Source: Phaeobacter sp. 11ANDIMAR09
Lineage (GTDB): Bacteria; Pseudomonadota; Alphaproteobacteria; Rhodobacterales; Rhodobacteraceae
Assembly: GCF_001294455.1 (NCBI RefSeq)
Contig: NZ_LIKT01000026.1
Span: 1-60,101 of the forward strand
Length of the DNA: 60,101 bases
Reading direction: 5' to 3'
The position numbers were made by a program, and so were the translations under genes. The notes beneath the pieces are model-generated. The model worked only from the letters and a program-made list of their open reading frames with translations, made no database searches and was not told the DNA's origin. Positions 1 to 8,051 of this stretch are shown piece after piece; position 1 is the stretch's first letter; the number at the start of each line of letters is the position of its first letter.

Positions 1-326
1 AAAAATCCAAAAATCACAGCAATCACAAAGGATTAATGCTCACCCTTTAGGCGTTTCCCTTGGAGAATCCCTGCCTAACTCTCTTCCTCTCTCGCAACAC
101 AACTGGCCTCACTGCTAGATATAGATGTTGCTGCGCCCGCAGCCACAAGAGGCGCAGCGACTCTCCGCGATTCTCGCCTGCGGCGACCGGGCGTTTTCCT
201 CGCCTCGCCCACCCCAAGCCCCGCGATCGCCGCTGGGCAGATACAGGGCTGAACCCCAGGTCCTCGCAGGGCTGCGGTATTTGCTTTCCACTTGGCGCGG
301 CGGTGCTTCCCTTTCATAGTGAAGGG
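1..326. other. intergenic region, no gene seen
   Basis: No convincing gene or RNA is visible. An open frame runs in from position 60, but its translation is low-complexity, rich in Arg, Ser and Cys, and does not resemble protein until the ATG at 327. The stretch probably holds the promoter of the downstream glycosyltransferase gene; no clear -35/-10 pair stands out. Confidence 0.5.
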
Positions 327-1187
327 ATGAAAATCTGTGCACTCACCATGGTCTATCAAGATCATTGGGCTCTGACCCAATGGTTTCACCACTATAGTCG
401 GCTGCTTGGGGCCGAGAATCTCTATATTGTCTCCCATGGGGCAGACCCGCGCATTCAGGAGATCTGCCCCGGCGCTTCGGTCCTGACCATTCCGCGTGAC
501 CGCCTGCAGGGGTTTGATCACTGGCGAGGGCGGATGCTGAACGGGTTTCAACAGGGGTTGTTGGAGCTCTATGATTGGGTCATTCGAACCGACGCCGATG
601 AATTGATCTGCCTTGATCCCAATCAGTGGACCTCTTTTGGTGACCTTCTGCAAGCCCAAGAGGCCGCTGCGGTTTTTGCGCTTGGCTTCAATCTGTTTGA
701 TTTTTCCGCGCCGCAAGCCGACAAGGCAACCGCCGAGGTGTTTTCCCGCGCCCGAGACGGAGTGTTCACTGGCCACTACAGCAAGGCCTGGGCGGTGCGG
801 CGCCCCATTGGGCTGCGCCGCCATGGGGTTCAGCTGCGCCCAGACCGACTGGCCAAGTTTCCCTTTGCCATGCCACGCGGGGTCTATCTGGCCCATCTGA
901 AATTCACCGATCAGACGGCCCTCGCCACCATGAGTGACATCCGCAAGGCGGTGGGCAACAGCAATGTTCCCGGCCTGCCAGGAAAGGCCTGGCACCAGGC
1001 CGACAGGGAGGCCGAAGAGAAGGTCGCAAAGGCGCAGGCCCTGCCCTGTCTTCCCTGGCCCGAGGCAGAGGAGCAGGCCTGGTCGCAGTTGCAACAGCCC
1101 GTGCGGGACGAAGACAAATCAATTTTGCGCGCCAAGAGCCTGCGGTTTGCCTTTCGCACCCGGCTGCCAGACTGGTTTGGGCGATAG
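327..1187 (+). CDS. family 2-like glycosyltransferase
   Basis: Predicted cytoplasmic glycosyltransferase of 286 residues, resembling the Glyco_tranf_2_4 type common in Rhodobacteraceae. The N-terminus (MKICALTMVY) is a short beta strand opening a nucleotide-sugar fold, and a DADE motif at residues 89-92 is the expected metal/nucleotide-sugar DXD site. No signal peptide or membrane segment is visible. The start at 327 was chosen because recognisable family sequence begins there; a GAAGGG sits directly before it, closer than usual for a ribosome binding site, so translation initiation is uncertain. Donor and acceptor sugars cannot be read from sequence. It ends only 14 bases before the convergent stop of the dehalogenase gene and has no polysaccharide cluster around it. 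Confidence 0.75.
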   Translation: MKICALTMVYQDHWALTQWFHHYSRLLGAENLYIVSHGADPRIQEICPGASVLTIPRDRLQGFDHWRGRMLNGFQQGLLELYDWVIRTDADELICLDPNQWTSFGDLLQAQEAAAVFALGFNLFDFSAPQADKATAEVFSRARDGVFTGHYSKAWAVRRPIGLRRHGVQLRPDRLAKFPFAMPRGVYLAHLKFTDQTALATMSDIRKAVGNSNVPGLPGKAWHQADREAEEKVAKAQALPCLPWPEAEEQAWSQLQQPVRDEDKSILRAKSLRFAFRTRLPDWFGR

Positions 1188-1201
1188 CCCAGGCTGACCC
1201 G

Positions 1202-4200
1202 CTACAGATCGACCTCTATAACACCGTCTTTTGCAGCCGCACGGGATTGGCACAGGATGACCGCGTCTTGGCGCTGCGCCTTTGAAAGAACAAAATCGCG
1301 ATGTTCGACCTCGCCAGAGAGCAGCCCGCATTTGCAGACCCCGCAGATCCCGTCGGAACATTTGACATCAATCTGGACACCATTTTCTAGCAAGACATCG
1401 GTGGCAGTCTTTTCTGCTGGTACCGTGAGTTCCCGACCAGAACGGGCCAGTTTCAGAGTAAAGGCGTGGTTTTCATACTCCGGCAATTCCGGCACCGAGA
1501 AATATTCAAGGTGACGCGCCTCTTCCGGGAAACCCTGGCGCGCGGCGGCCTGCATCACCCCCTCCATGTAAAGGTCGGGGCCACAGGTATAGACATGCTG
1601 ACCCGGTGCGTAGCCAGACAGCAGCTGATCCAGATCGGCGCGACTGCCGTCGGCCGAGACATGGATCTGCACCCTATCCGACCAGGGCACCGCGGCCAGA
1701 TCCTGTAGATAGCCCGCATCCGACTGGTTTGAGATCGAATAATGCAGCTCGAACTCCTGGCCCAGCGCATGCAGGCGATGCGCCATTGCGATCATCGGTG
1801 TGACGCCAATGCCGCCACCCATAAGGTAGGATTTCGCCGCCCCCTCTTCCAATGGGAAATGGTTTATCGGTTTCGAAATGAAGACCTTGCGCCCCTCGGC
1901 AAAGATCCGGTGCAACAGCTGGGAACCGCCACGGCCTGCGTCTTCGCGCAGCACCCCAATCTGGTATTTTGAGCGGTCCGCCGGATCGCCCGACATGGAA
2001 TACTGCCGCAGGTATTCCGGCGCCACCACGATATCGAGATGCGCCCCAGCCGCCCATCGCGGCAAAGGCGCCCCGTCCAGGCTCTCAAATTCATACTTGG
2101 TCACATCCGGGCTCATGGCCTCGACCCGCGACACCCGCACGCCCAGCACAGGGCTGTCAACATCATTACTATAGCGGTGATCCCATGCCCCGGTCTCACC
2201 TTTGGCGCGCCGGGCCCTGTATTCCTCTGCGGTGATCATCTGCTGGTAGGCCTCGATCCCCGCCTCACGATCCATCGGGAAAGGATAGGGCCAGGGGTGT
2301 GGCGCCAGATGTGCTGGGTAGACCGCCAGGGTCTGGTCCTCATACTTCAGATCCAGATCTTTTTGCAGGGCGCGTGCATTCACCGGATGGCGCGTCGGGC
2401 GATAGCCACCGTCCTCTTCCATCTCTAGATCCCACCACCATTTCTTGGCCGGGTTCATCTCGCCATTGCCCAGCGCATCATCCAGTTTTGCCAGCACCGG
2501 CGCGGCCTTGGGCATATTCATCGCCGCCCAGCGAAAGGGGCGTTCGGCAAAGATGCCTTCGAGGTTCCAGGGGCAGGTCTTCATGCAGCGCCCACACATG
2601 GCCCCACCCGGCGTGGTGATCCGGTAGGTGGTGCATTTCTGGCTGTCCGATTTCCAGATCTCATAGCCGTTGAACATCAGTTTGGGCCCGGCGGTGATCG
2701 CCCCCGAAGGGCATTCTCGGGCGCATTTGTTGCAGGCTTCGCAGAATTTTTGCAGACCGAAGTCGATCGGCTTGTCGTGATCCATCGGCATATCCGTGGT
2801 CACGACACCGGACTTCAGCCTTGGGCCAAGGAAGGGATTGAGGATCACTTCGCCAATGCGGCTGACCTCTCCCAGACCCGCCATCAACAACAGTGGCGGC
2901 TGCAACACCTCGCCATCCATCACCGTATGGGCCTTGGCCTTGTAGCCGAGGTTACGGATCTGGCGGGCAATCACGCCGCCGAGCAGGGAGAACCGCAGAT
3001 AGGCGCGCATCGACTGGGCTACCGCGATCCAATCATCGCCCGAAGTGCCCTCGGTGGTGTCAAAGCCCTGATCCACAATCATGCTGATCGCCTGATCATG
3101 TTCCGGGTGGATCTCGGCCCCCGTCGCATCGTGGCTGTACCATGTCCAGTCGGGGCAACGGCTGATGCCGACCGCATCAATACCCAGCCAATAACTTGCT
3201 GCTTTGACATTGGCCGCGTTGCGGGCTGCATCGCTGGGGCGCGGCCCTTTGGCAGGCACGCCGTCCTGCAACAGCACAAAGGCCCCCAGCATCCGCCGCT
3301 GCGCCATAGAGGGCGCTGCCTTGCGGACATAAAACCCGCCAGTCGCCGCCGCCTGGTTACCCTTGCCCATGTCGCCGAACTGGCTGCGGGCAAACATATC
3401 CGCGCGCTTTGGCACCCGCGCCACATTGGGTTCATCAATATAGGTGGTGGGATCCTCGACCCGCTTTAGCGTTTCAAAGGGATGCGGCCCATCCTTGAAA
3501 TCGCGCGCCTCAAAGGGATCACCGTTCAAAGCCGAGCGTTCTGAGCCAAGGCCCAGCCACCATTTCGGCCCCTTGACCTGCATCATCGGCTGCTGATCCA
3601 ACGGCAGCAACGGGCGGTCCATTGCCAGATCAAAATCGGTGGTGACCACCGCCAAACCAAAACGCGCGCCTAGGTAGGGGCTGACCAGATGCCCGTCCTG
3701 CACTGTGACCAGCCCCGCCGCCACAGTCAGCTGGTTGAGATCCACATCCGACGAGGTACCCGTATGCGCCTTGGCGTCCCAGCCCAGCAGCCGGATGTAG
3801 TTGGCCAGAACTACGGCGGTTTCACTGGCGCGCAAACAGGCACGGTGCTGTTCTGCCCCCTGGATCCACTCCGCCCCCTCTTCCTCCGGGCGTGGATCAC
3901 GGGGCATATCATACAGAAACACAATGGCATGTTTATGATCGCCAATCGTCGTGGGCGGCGCCTGCATCGCCTCTTTGAGATCCGCCATGATATGGTCGAT
4001 CCCCGCCGCCAGGGTCTTGGTCTGGCGGGTTTTCAGATCCTCCGACAAACGGTCAATGTCCGGATTGCGATAAGGCTGCGCCAGCCGCGCCGAGGCGGGA
4101 ACCGGGCCAATCCCCACCATCGACGCGTCAGAGAAATAGCCAAAGGCCTTGATATGATCGGCGCGCTCCTGCGGGTCACCGGGGCAACTGGCCTGTGCCC

Positions 4201-4411
4201 TATTCACCAACCCGTCGCGGATGGCATCCATCATCGCCTGGTATTCCCCCATGGCATTGACGATTGAGGCAGGCGTGGTCGGTCGGCGAAACTCCAGCGG
4301 CTGCGACCTCGGCACCGCATCCAGATCCGGCATTGGCCCCCGCACCAGTCGTTCCATCGGAAAGGGGCCCATATGGATAGGGCGTTGCCGGGTTGAAAAG
4401 ACTTTGGTCAT
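1202..4411 (-). CDS. self-sufficient (catabolic-type) reductive dehalogenase fused to flavin/NAD reductase and ferredoxin
   Basis: A 1069-residue fusion. Residues ~1-540 resemble the corrinoid-binding half of RdhA dehalogenases, and an internal pair of related blocks (AKAHT followed by a VVTTD motif, each present twice) suggests a duplicated domain. Two 4Fe-4S sites follow (CEACNKCARECP near 556-568; CGRCMKTCP near 604-613). From ~750 comes a ferredoxin-reductase module (RQYSMSG flavin site, GGGIGVTPM nucleotide site). The C-terminus is a plant-type 2Fe-2S ferredoxin (CSDGICGVCKC near 1018, distal C in ILCQS). There is no Tat signal or membrane segment, so it should be cytoplasmic. This matches the respiration-independent class exemplified by BhbA and NpRdhA, which remove halogens from phenolic compounds using cobalamin and NAD(P)H. 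The opening RPIHMGPFPMERL fits that family. Actual substrate is unknown; an epoxyqueuosine-reductase-related alternative is unlikely given the fused reductase. Confidence 0.85.
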   Translation of the reverse strand: MTKVFSTRQRPIHMGPFPMERLVRGPMPDLDAVPRSQPLEFRRPTTPASIVNAMGEYQAMMDAIRDGLVNRAQASCPGDPQERADHIKAFGYFSDASMVGIGPVPASARLAQPYRNPDIDRLSEDLKTRQTKTLAAGIDHIMADLKEAMQAPPTTIGDHKHAIVFLYDMPRDPRPEEEGAEWIQGAEQHRACLRASETAVVLANYIRLLGWDAKAHTGTSSDVDLNQLTVAAGLVTVQDGHLVSPYLGARFGLAVVTTDFDLAMDRPLLPLDQQPMMQVKGPKWWLGLGSERSALNGDPFEARDFKDGPHPFETLKRVEDPTTYIDEPNVARVPKRADMFARSQFGDMGKGNQAAATGGFYVRKAAPSMAQRRMLGAFVLLQDGVPAKGPRPSDAARNAANVKAASYWLGIDAVGISRCPDWTWYSHDATGAEIHPEHDQAISMIVDQGFDTTEGTSGDDWIAVAQSMRAYLRFSLLGGVIARQIRNLGYKAKAHTVMDGEVLQPPLLLMAGLGEVSRIGEVILNPFLGPRLKSGVVTTDMPMDHDKPIDFGLQKFCEACNKCARECPSGAITAGPKLMFNGYEIWKSDSQKCTTYRITTPGGAMCGRCMKTCPWNLEGIFAERPFRWAAMNMPKAAPVLAKLDDALGNGEMNPAKKWWWDLEMEEDGGYRPTRHPVNARALQKDLDLKYEDQTLAVYPAHLAPHPWPYPFPMDREAGIEAYQQMITAEEYRARRAKGETGAWDHRYSNDVDSPVLGVRVSRVEAMSPDVTKYEFESLDGAPLPRWAAGAHLDIVVAPEYLRQYSMSGDPADRSKYQIGVLREDAGRGGSQLLHRIFAEGRKVFISKPINHFPLEEGAAKSYLMGGGIGVTPMIAMAHRLHALGQEFELHYSISNQSDAGYLQDLAAVPWSDRVQIHVSADGSRADLDQLLSGYAPGQHVYTCGPDLYMEGVMQAAARQGFPEEARHLEYFSVPELPEYENHAFTLKLARSGRELTVPAEKTATDVLLENGVQIDVKCSDGICGVCKCGLLSGEVEHRDFVLSKAQRQDAVILCQSRAAAKDGVIEVDL

Positions 4412-4422
4412 AGTGGCCGGGC

Positions 4423-4466
4423 CTCTGTGCTGAGATGGTTTGAAGTGCCTTGACTATTCCACAGAG
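4423..4466. promoter_or_regulatory. divergent intergenic region with 7-bp inverted repeat (possible operator)
   Basis: Between the divergent dehalogenase and LuxR-type genes, CTCTGTG (4423-4429) and CACAGAG (4460-4466) form an inverted repeat with 30 bases between arms. Each arm is flanked by a GGCC, giving partial further symmetry. The whole intergenic space is only about 77 bases, so one operator could control both genes. That it binds the neighbouring regulator is inference. Confidence 0.3.
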
Positions 4467-4488
4467 ACGGCCTCAGTCTGTCACCCGA

Positions 4489-5277
4489 ATGAGTGACACC
4501 TTTCCCCCCAGACCGCTCCCCAGAGACGATGTCGCAGAACTGGCTGCCGCGGTGGTCAGACCTGACTTCGCCCAGCACTTGCTCAGCTATATCCGCGCGG
4601 CGGCCGAGATTGCCAATTTTGGTACTTTCTATGTCGCTGATATGTCCCGCCCCGCGCCAGTCCTGTCGATCTGGGCCGGAGAGATGAGCGGCTATTGGTT
4701 CAACCGCAATGCCAGCACCATCCTGAAAGATGAGCGTCTGATTCAAAGCATCCTGCAAAGGATCCGCGCCGCCGAGGGCAGCGGGCTGGTGATCGAACGC
4801 TGGCGCCCCACACCAGATGATCCGATCAGCCCGATCTACGCCCGCGATCAGGTGATTGAGCGGGTCACTGTATCATCCTTAAGCGATCGCGTTGGCTTTC
4901 AGACCTTCTTTCTACGGGGGGAGAAATCCGGCTGGATTTCCGATCAGGAGATGCAGCGCCTACAACAGGTTCTGCCGCTGGCGCATGAACTCATCGGGTT
5001 GCGCCACCGGATTGCCGGCGCCGCCGCCACTGGACAGGCGGCCAGTGCACGGGCCTCAACCCTGCGGGAACAGGATGCAGGCCCCTTTGGTGCCCTGACC
5101 CCGCGCGAGGCCGAGGTCTGTGATCTTGGGGTGCAGGGCCTGAGTGTTGCGGGCACGGCGCTGGAGCTGGGCGTATCAGAGAATACCATCCGCACCCTAC
5201 GCCGCCGCGCCTATGGCAAACTGGGGGTTCATTCCTCTACCCAGATTGCCACGCTGATCCTCAACGCTATGGGCTAA
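4489..5277 (+). CDS. LuxR-family transcriptional regulator, divergent from the dehalogenase gene
   Basis: A 262-residue protein with a C-terminal LuxR/GerE helix-turn-helix (LTPREAEVCDLGVQGLSV ... SENTIRTLRRRAYGKLGV, residues ~200-255). The ~180-residue N-terminal domain is not recognisable as a response-regulator receiver: there is no phospho-acceptor Asp pattern. It may bind a small molecule. An in-frame TTG at 4450 would add 13 residues; ATG 4489 is preferred as the standard start codon. It is transcribed away from the reductive dehalogenase gene across a 77-base gap, the usual arrangement for a local regulator, so it is the best candidate to control dehalogenase expression, perhaps in response to a haloaromatic ligand. 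That role is inference from position only. Confidence 0.8.
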   Translation: MSDTFPPRPLPRDDVAELAAAVVRPDFAQHLLSYIRAAAEIANFGTFYVADMSRPAPVLSIWAGEMSGYWFNRNASTILKDERLIQSILQRIRAAEGSGLVIERWRPTPDDPISPIYARDQVIERVTVSSLSDRVGFQTFFLRGEKSGWISDQEMQRLQQVLPLAHELIGLRHRIAGAAATGQAASARASTLREQDAGPFGALTPREAEVCDLGVQGLSVAGTALELGVSENTIRTLRRRAYGKLGVHSSTQIATLILNAMG

Positions 5278-5283
5278 GACAGA

Positions 5284-6072
5284 CTAGCCTTGCCGTCCGC
5301 TGAACTGCGCCAGCTTAACACCGCCCGCCTCGAGGCTGCTGCGTACCGATTTTGCCAGCGCCACCGCCTCAGCCGTGTCGCCATGCAGGCAGATGGTGTC
5401 GATCGAGGTCGGAATACGTTTGCCGCTCTCAGTAATGATTGCGCCCTCCTGCACCATTTGCAGAATACGCGGCCCGGCCAGCGCCGCGTCATGAATCACC
5501 GCGCCCGGAAGCGAACGATCCACCAGGGTCCCATCATCATTGTAGGCGCGATCGGCAAAGATCTCGCCGCACCAGTTACAGCCCAGCTCGCGCACCACCT
5601 CTTCCATCGCGGTCGACGCCAGGACCATGATGATGACATCGGGGTCTACCTCCAGCGCCGCCTCATAACAGGCCCGCGCCATGTCGTGATCAACACAGGC
5701 CATGTTGGACAGCGCCCCGTGCAGTTTCAGATGGCGCACCTCGGTGCCCAGCGCTGTCGCCATACCGCGCGCGGCCCCCAGCTGGTAGCGCACCATATTG
5801 CCCAAGCTGGCTGGCGACATCTGCATCTTGCGTCGGCCAAACCCCTGTAGATCCGGAAAACCGGGATGCGCGCCGATACCGACCCGATTGTCCCGGGCCA
5901 GCGCCATGGTCGCGGCCATCACATCCGGATCGCCTGCATGAAAGCCACAGGCCATATTGGCCGAGGTCACGATGTCCAGCAGCGCTGTGTCATCGCCCAT
6001 GTTCCAGGGGCCAAAGCTCTCGCCCATATCCGCGTTTAGATCGACGGTTTTTGCCTTATCCGTGGTGCTCAT
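5284..6072 (-). CDS. pxpA: 5-oxoprolinase subunit PxpA (LamB/YcsF family)
   Basis: 262 residues of the LamB/YcsF family. The family signature is clear: VDLNADMGESFG near the N-terminus, then ANMACGFHAGDP, GAHPGFPD, LKLHGALSNM and a C-terminal CLHGDT. With PxpB and PxpC it forms the prokaryotic ATP-dependent 5-oxoprolinase that opens 5-oxoproline (pyroglutamate) to glutamate. The frame is open upstream to 6255, but the conserved start is ATG 6072, which overlaps the pxpC stop by four bases (ATGA), showing translational coupling. It is the last gene of the pxpB-pxpC-pxpA operon. Confidence 0.92.
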   Translation of the reverse strand: MSTTDKAKTVDLNADMGESFGPWNMGDDTALLDIVTSANMACGFHAGDPDVMAATMALARDNRVGIGAHPGFPDLQGFGRRKMQMSPASLGNMVRYQLGAARGMATALGTEVRHLKLHGALSNMACVDHDMARACYEAALEVDPDVIIMVLASTAMEEVVRELGCNWCGEIFADRAYNDDGTLVDRSLPGAVIHDAALAGPRILQMVQEGAIITESGKRIPTSIDTICLHGDTAEAVALAKSVRSSLEAGGVKLAQFSGRQG

Positions 6073-7100
6073 GTGATATCTCCAGTGTCGAACGGGTCCG
6101 CCTGGGCCGAGATCACCCCGCCGACCAGTTGATAAGAAAGCAGATCCTGCATACGGGCAGGGTCCCGTAACACAGGCTTGCAGGTCGCGGGCAGCGCTTT
6201 CACCAGGGCATCGTGTTTTGCCTGAATCGCCAGCCCCTCTTCCAATGTGACCCAAGTGAACTGCAGATCCAACCCGGTCTGCGCCTGCGCCACCTTGCTC
6301 AGATCGCAGGGCAGGACCGTACCAATCCGCGGGTAGCCGCCAGTGGTCTGGGCTTCGCGCAACAGCACAAAGGGTTTGCCATCGCCGGTCATCTGCACAT
6401 CGCCCGGCAAAATGATCTCGGACAGAATATTGAGCTGCCCCGCCGCCGCGAACCCTGCGCCGCCAGAGACCATCTCGACCCCCATCCGGTTGGCACGTCC
6501 ACCCCGTTTAAAAGCAGTATCGGCAAAGCGCGCACGGACCTCCGCGTCAAAGAGATCCGACTGAAAGCCAGCAACGATCCGCAAAGCGCCGCCCTGAAAA
6601 CGATCCTCAGCCTGCAGCCCAAGCCCGACCTCACGCCCTGGGTCCGCGCCGCAGGGCAGTAGATCGCCCACCGCCACCGGACTGCCGAGACCAGACATCA
6701 AATGCACTGCACGGGCGCCAAGCTGAACCGCGCTGTCGATGCCCCCGCCCAGGTGCAGATAGCCGTAGACGCCTTGGCGCGCAGCTCCGATGTCGAGTTT
6801 TTGCCCGGCCTGCATCTGGTGCGAGGCATTCCAGGCCAGGTTTTCACCATCAAGGCTCGCCTGCATCGGCGCCCCGGTGAGGGCAATCCGCAAAGGCGCC
6901 GTCGCCTCAAACAGCCCACCAATTCCCGCCATCTCAAGCGCTGCCAGATCTGCCTTTTGCCGCAGCAGGGCCGCACCTTCGGCCAGCGCCAAAAGATCCG
7001 CCGCCCCACCGCGAGACACCCCCCGCTGCAACTGGCCCGGTCGCCCCTGATCCTGAATCGAGGCCAGCGGACCAATGCGAAGAACCTTGAGAGCGCTCAT
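6069..7100 (-). CDS. pxpC: 5-oxoprolinase subunit PxpC (biotin-dependent carboxyltransferase-like)
   Basis: 343 residues of the KipA/PxpC family (carboxyltransferase domain, subdomain A-like). Family landmarks include LASIQDQGRPG near residue 10, a GAADLLALA segment, LTGAPM, the G-rich GYLHLGGGID and the late LREAQTTGGYPRIGTV. It works with PxpB to phosphorylate and activate 5-oxoproline for cleavage with PxpA. An upstream in-frame ATG (7151) lies inside pxpB and was rejected: ATG 7100 overlaps the pxpB stop by four bases, matching the coupling seen at the next junction. Older annotations call such proteins allophanate hydrolase subunit 2; no allophanate hydrolase amidase gene is nearby. Confidence 0.9.
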   Translation of the reverse strand: MSALKVLRIGPLASIQDQGRPGQLQRGVSRGGAADLLALAEGAALLRQKADLAALEMAGIGGLFEATAPLRIALTGAPMQASLDGENLAWNASHQMQAGQKLDIGAARQGVYGYLHLGGGIDSAVQLGARAVHLMSGLGSPVAVGDLLPCGADPGREVGLGLQAEDRFQGGALRIVAGFQSDLFDAEVRARFADTAFKRGGRANRMGVEMVSGGAGFAAAGQLNILSEIILPGDVQMTGDGKPFVLLREAQTTGGYPRIGTVLPCDLSKVAQAQTGLDLQFTWVTLEEGLAIQAKHDALVKALPATCKPVLRDPARMQDLLSYQLVGGVISAQADPFDTGDIT

Positions 7101-7846
7101 GCCGGAATCCCCTCGCGGCTGGCGCCACCATATTGGCTGTCTTCCGCACAAAAGCGATCATAGTCGGATCTGCTGACAGGGGTAAAAATCATCTCATCCC
7201 CCGGACGCAGAGCGATGGGTTCGGGCCGATCCAGATCAAAACCGCGAAAGCCGGTCTGCCCGACATGACGCCAACCGGTCGGCGCTGTGGTGGCAAAGAG
7301 CACGAACTGGCTGATCGCCAGCACCAGCGCCCCGGTGGGCACTTGTGGGGTTAGCGCGGTCTGGCGTGGCAGGTTCCATTCGGCCCCAAGCGGCCCCAGA
7401 TAGGGCTGTCCCGGCGCAAAACCAATGGTCAGGACCCGCACCCGAGCGCTGCCCAGACTTTCGATCGCCTGGGCTTCGGTCAGGCCGGCAGCATCGGCGG
7501 CCTCGGCCAGCTGTGGCGCCAGGTCGGTGCCAAAAACCGTCGGCACCCGCCACAAGCGCCGACCCGGTGGCAGTGGAGCCTGTTGCCAATCCTGCTCTTC
7601 CAGCAGGGCCCACAGCAGATCCTTGAGCGCCTCATGTTGCAGGGCAGTATTGTCAAAGCGCAGGAATACAGAGGCCAGCGAGGTCGAGACCTCCTGCACG
7701 CCCGCCCAGTCCCGCGCTCTGACTGCCGCACTAAAGGCCAGGGTGGCGCGGTTGGATGGCTCACTCAGAGCATCTGCAAATGTCACCAGCATTCCGTCGA
7801 GGCCGGCGGTGCGAATGATTGGAAAACTCAACGCGCTTGATGTCAC
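7097..7846 (-). CDS. pxpB: 5-oxoprolinase subunit PxpB (KipI family)
   Basis: 249 residues of the KipI/PxpB (allophanate hydrolase subunit 1-like) family. The C-terminal half carries the diagnostic FAPGQPYLGPL segment, the RQTALTPQVPTGALVLA block and GFRGFDLDRP. It is the first gene of pxpBCA and pairs with PxpC in the ATP-using half of 5-oxoprolinase. In Bacillus the homologue is known as a sporulation-kinase inhibitor, but the operon context here supports the metabolic role. The N-terminal ~20 residues (TSSALSFPIIRTAG) fit the family start. Confidence 0.9.
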   Translation of the reverse strand: MTSSALSFPIIRTAGLDGMLVTFADALSEPSNRATLAFSAAVRARDWAGVQEVSTSLASVFLRFDNTALQHEALKDLLWALLEEQDWQQAPLPPGRRLWRVPTVFGTDLAPQLAEAADAAGLTEAQAIESLGSARVRVLTIGFAPGQPYLGPLGAEWNLPRQTALTPQVPTGALVLAISQFVLFATTAPTGWRHVGQTGFRGFDLDRPEPIALRPGDEMIFTPVSRSDYDRFCAEDSQYGGASREGIPA

Positions 7847-7993
7847 CTTTTTGCCCCCAACTTGCGTATCGCGCCACCGTCGCGGCAGGGGGGGAGAGTG
7901 TCAATATTGCTTTTGCCTTCAACCAGCTTAACCTGGATCACAATGGGTTTTCCATAGCGGCCGCTCGCAGGTCATAGACGGGGCCGGAATCGC

Positions 7994-8019
7994 CAACGGC
8001 CCGGAAAACCGGACCGTTG
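7994..8019 (-). terminator. hairpin downstream of the chemoreceptor gene, no U-tract
   Basis: An 11-bp stem with one mismatch (CAACGGCCCGG, 7994-8004, with CCGGACCGTTG, 8009-8019) closed by an AAAA loop lies 33 bases past the chemoreceptor stop and before pxpB. It lacks a T-run, so it may stabilise the 3' end rather than terminate by itself. Confidence 0.4.
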
Positions 8020-8051
8020 CAGAACGCGTCAAAGCTGATGTCGGCAAAAGC

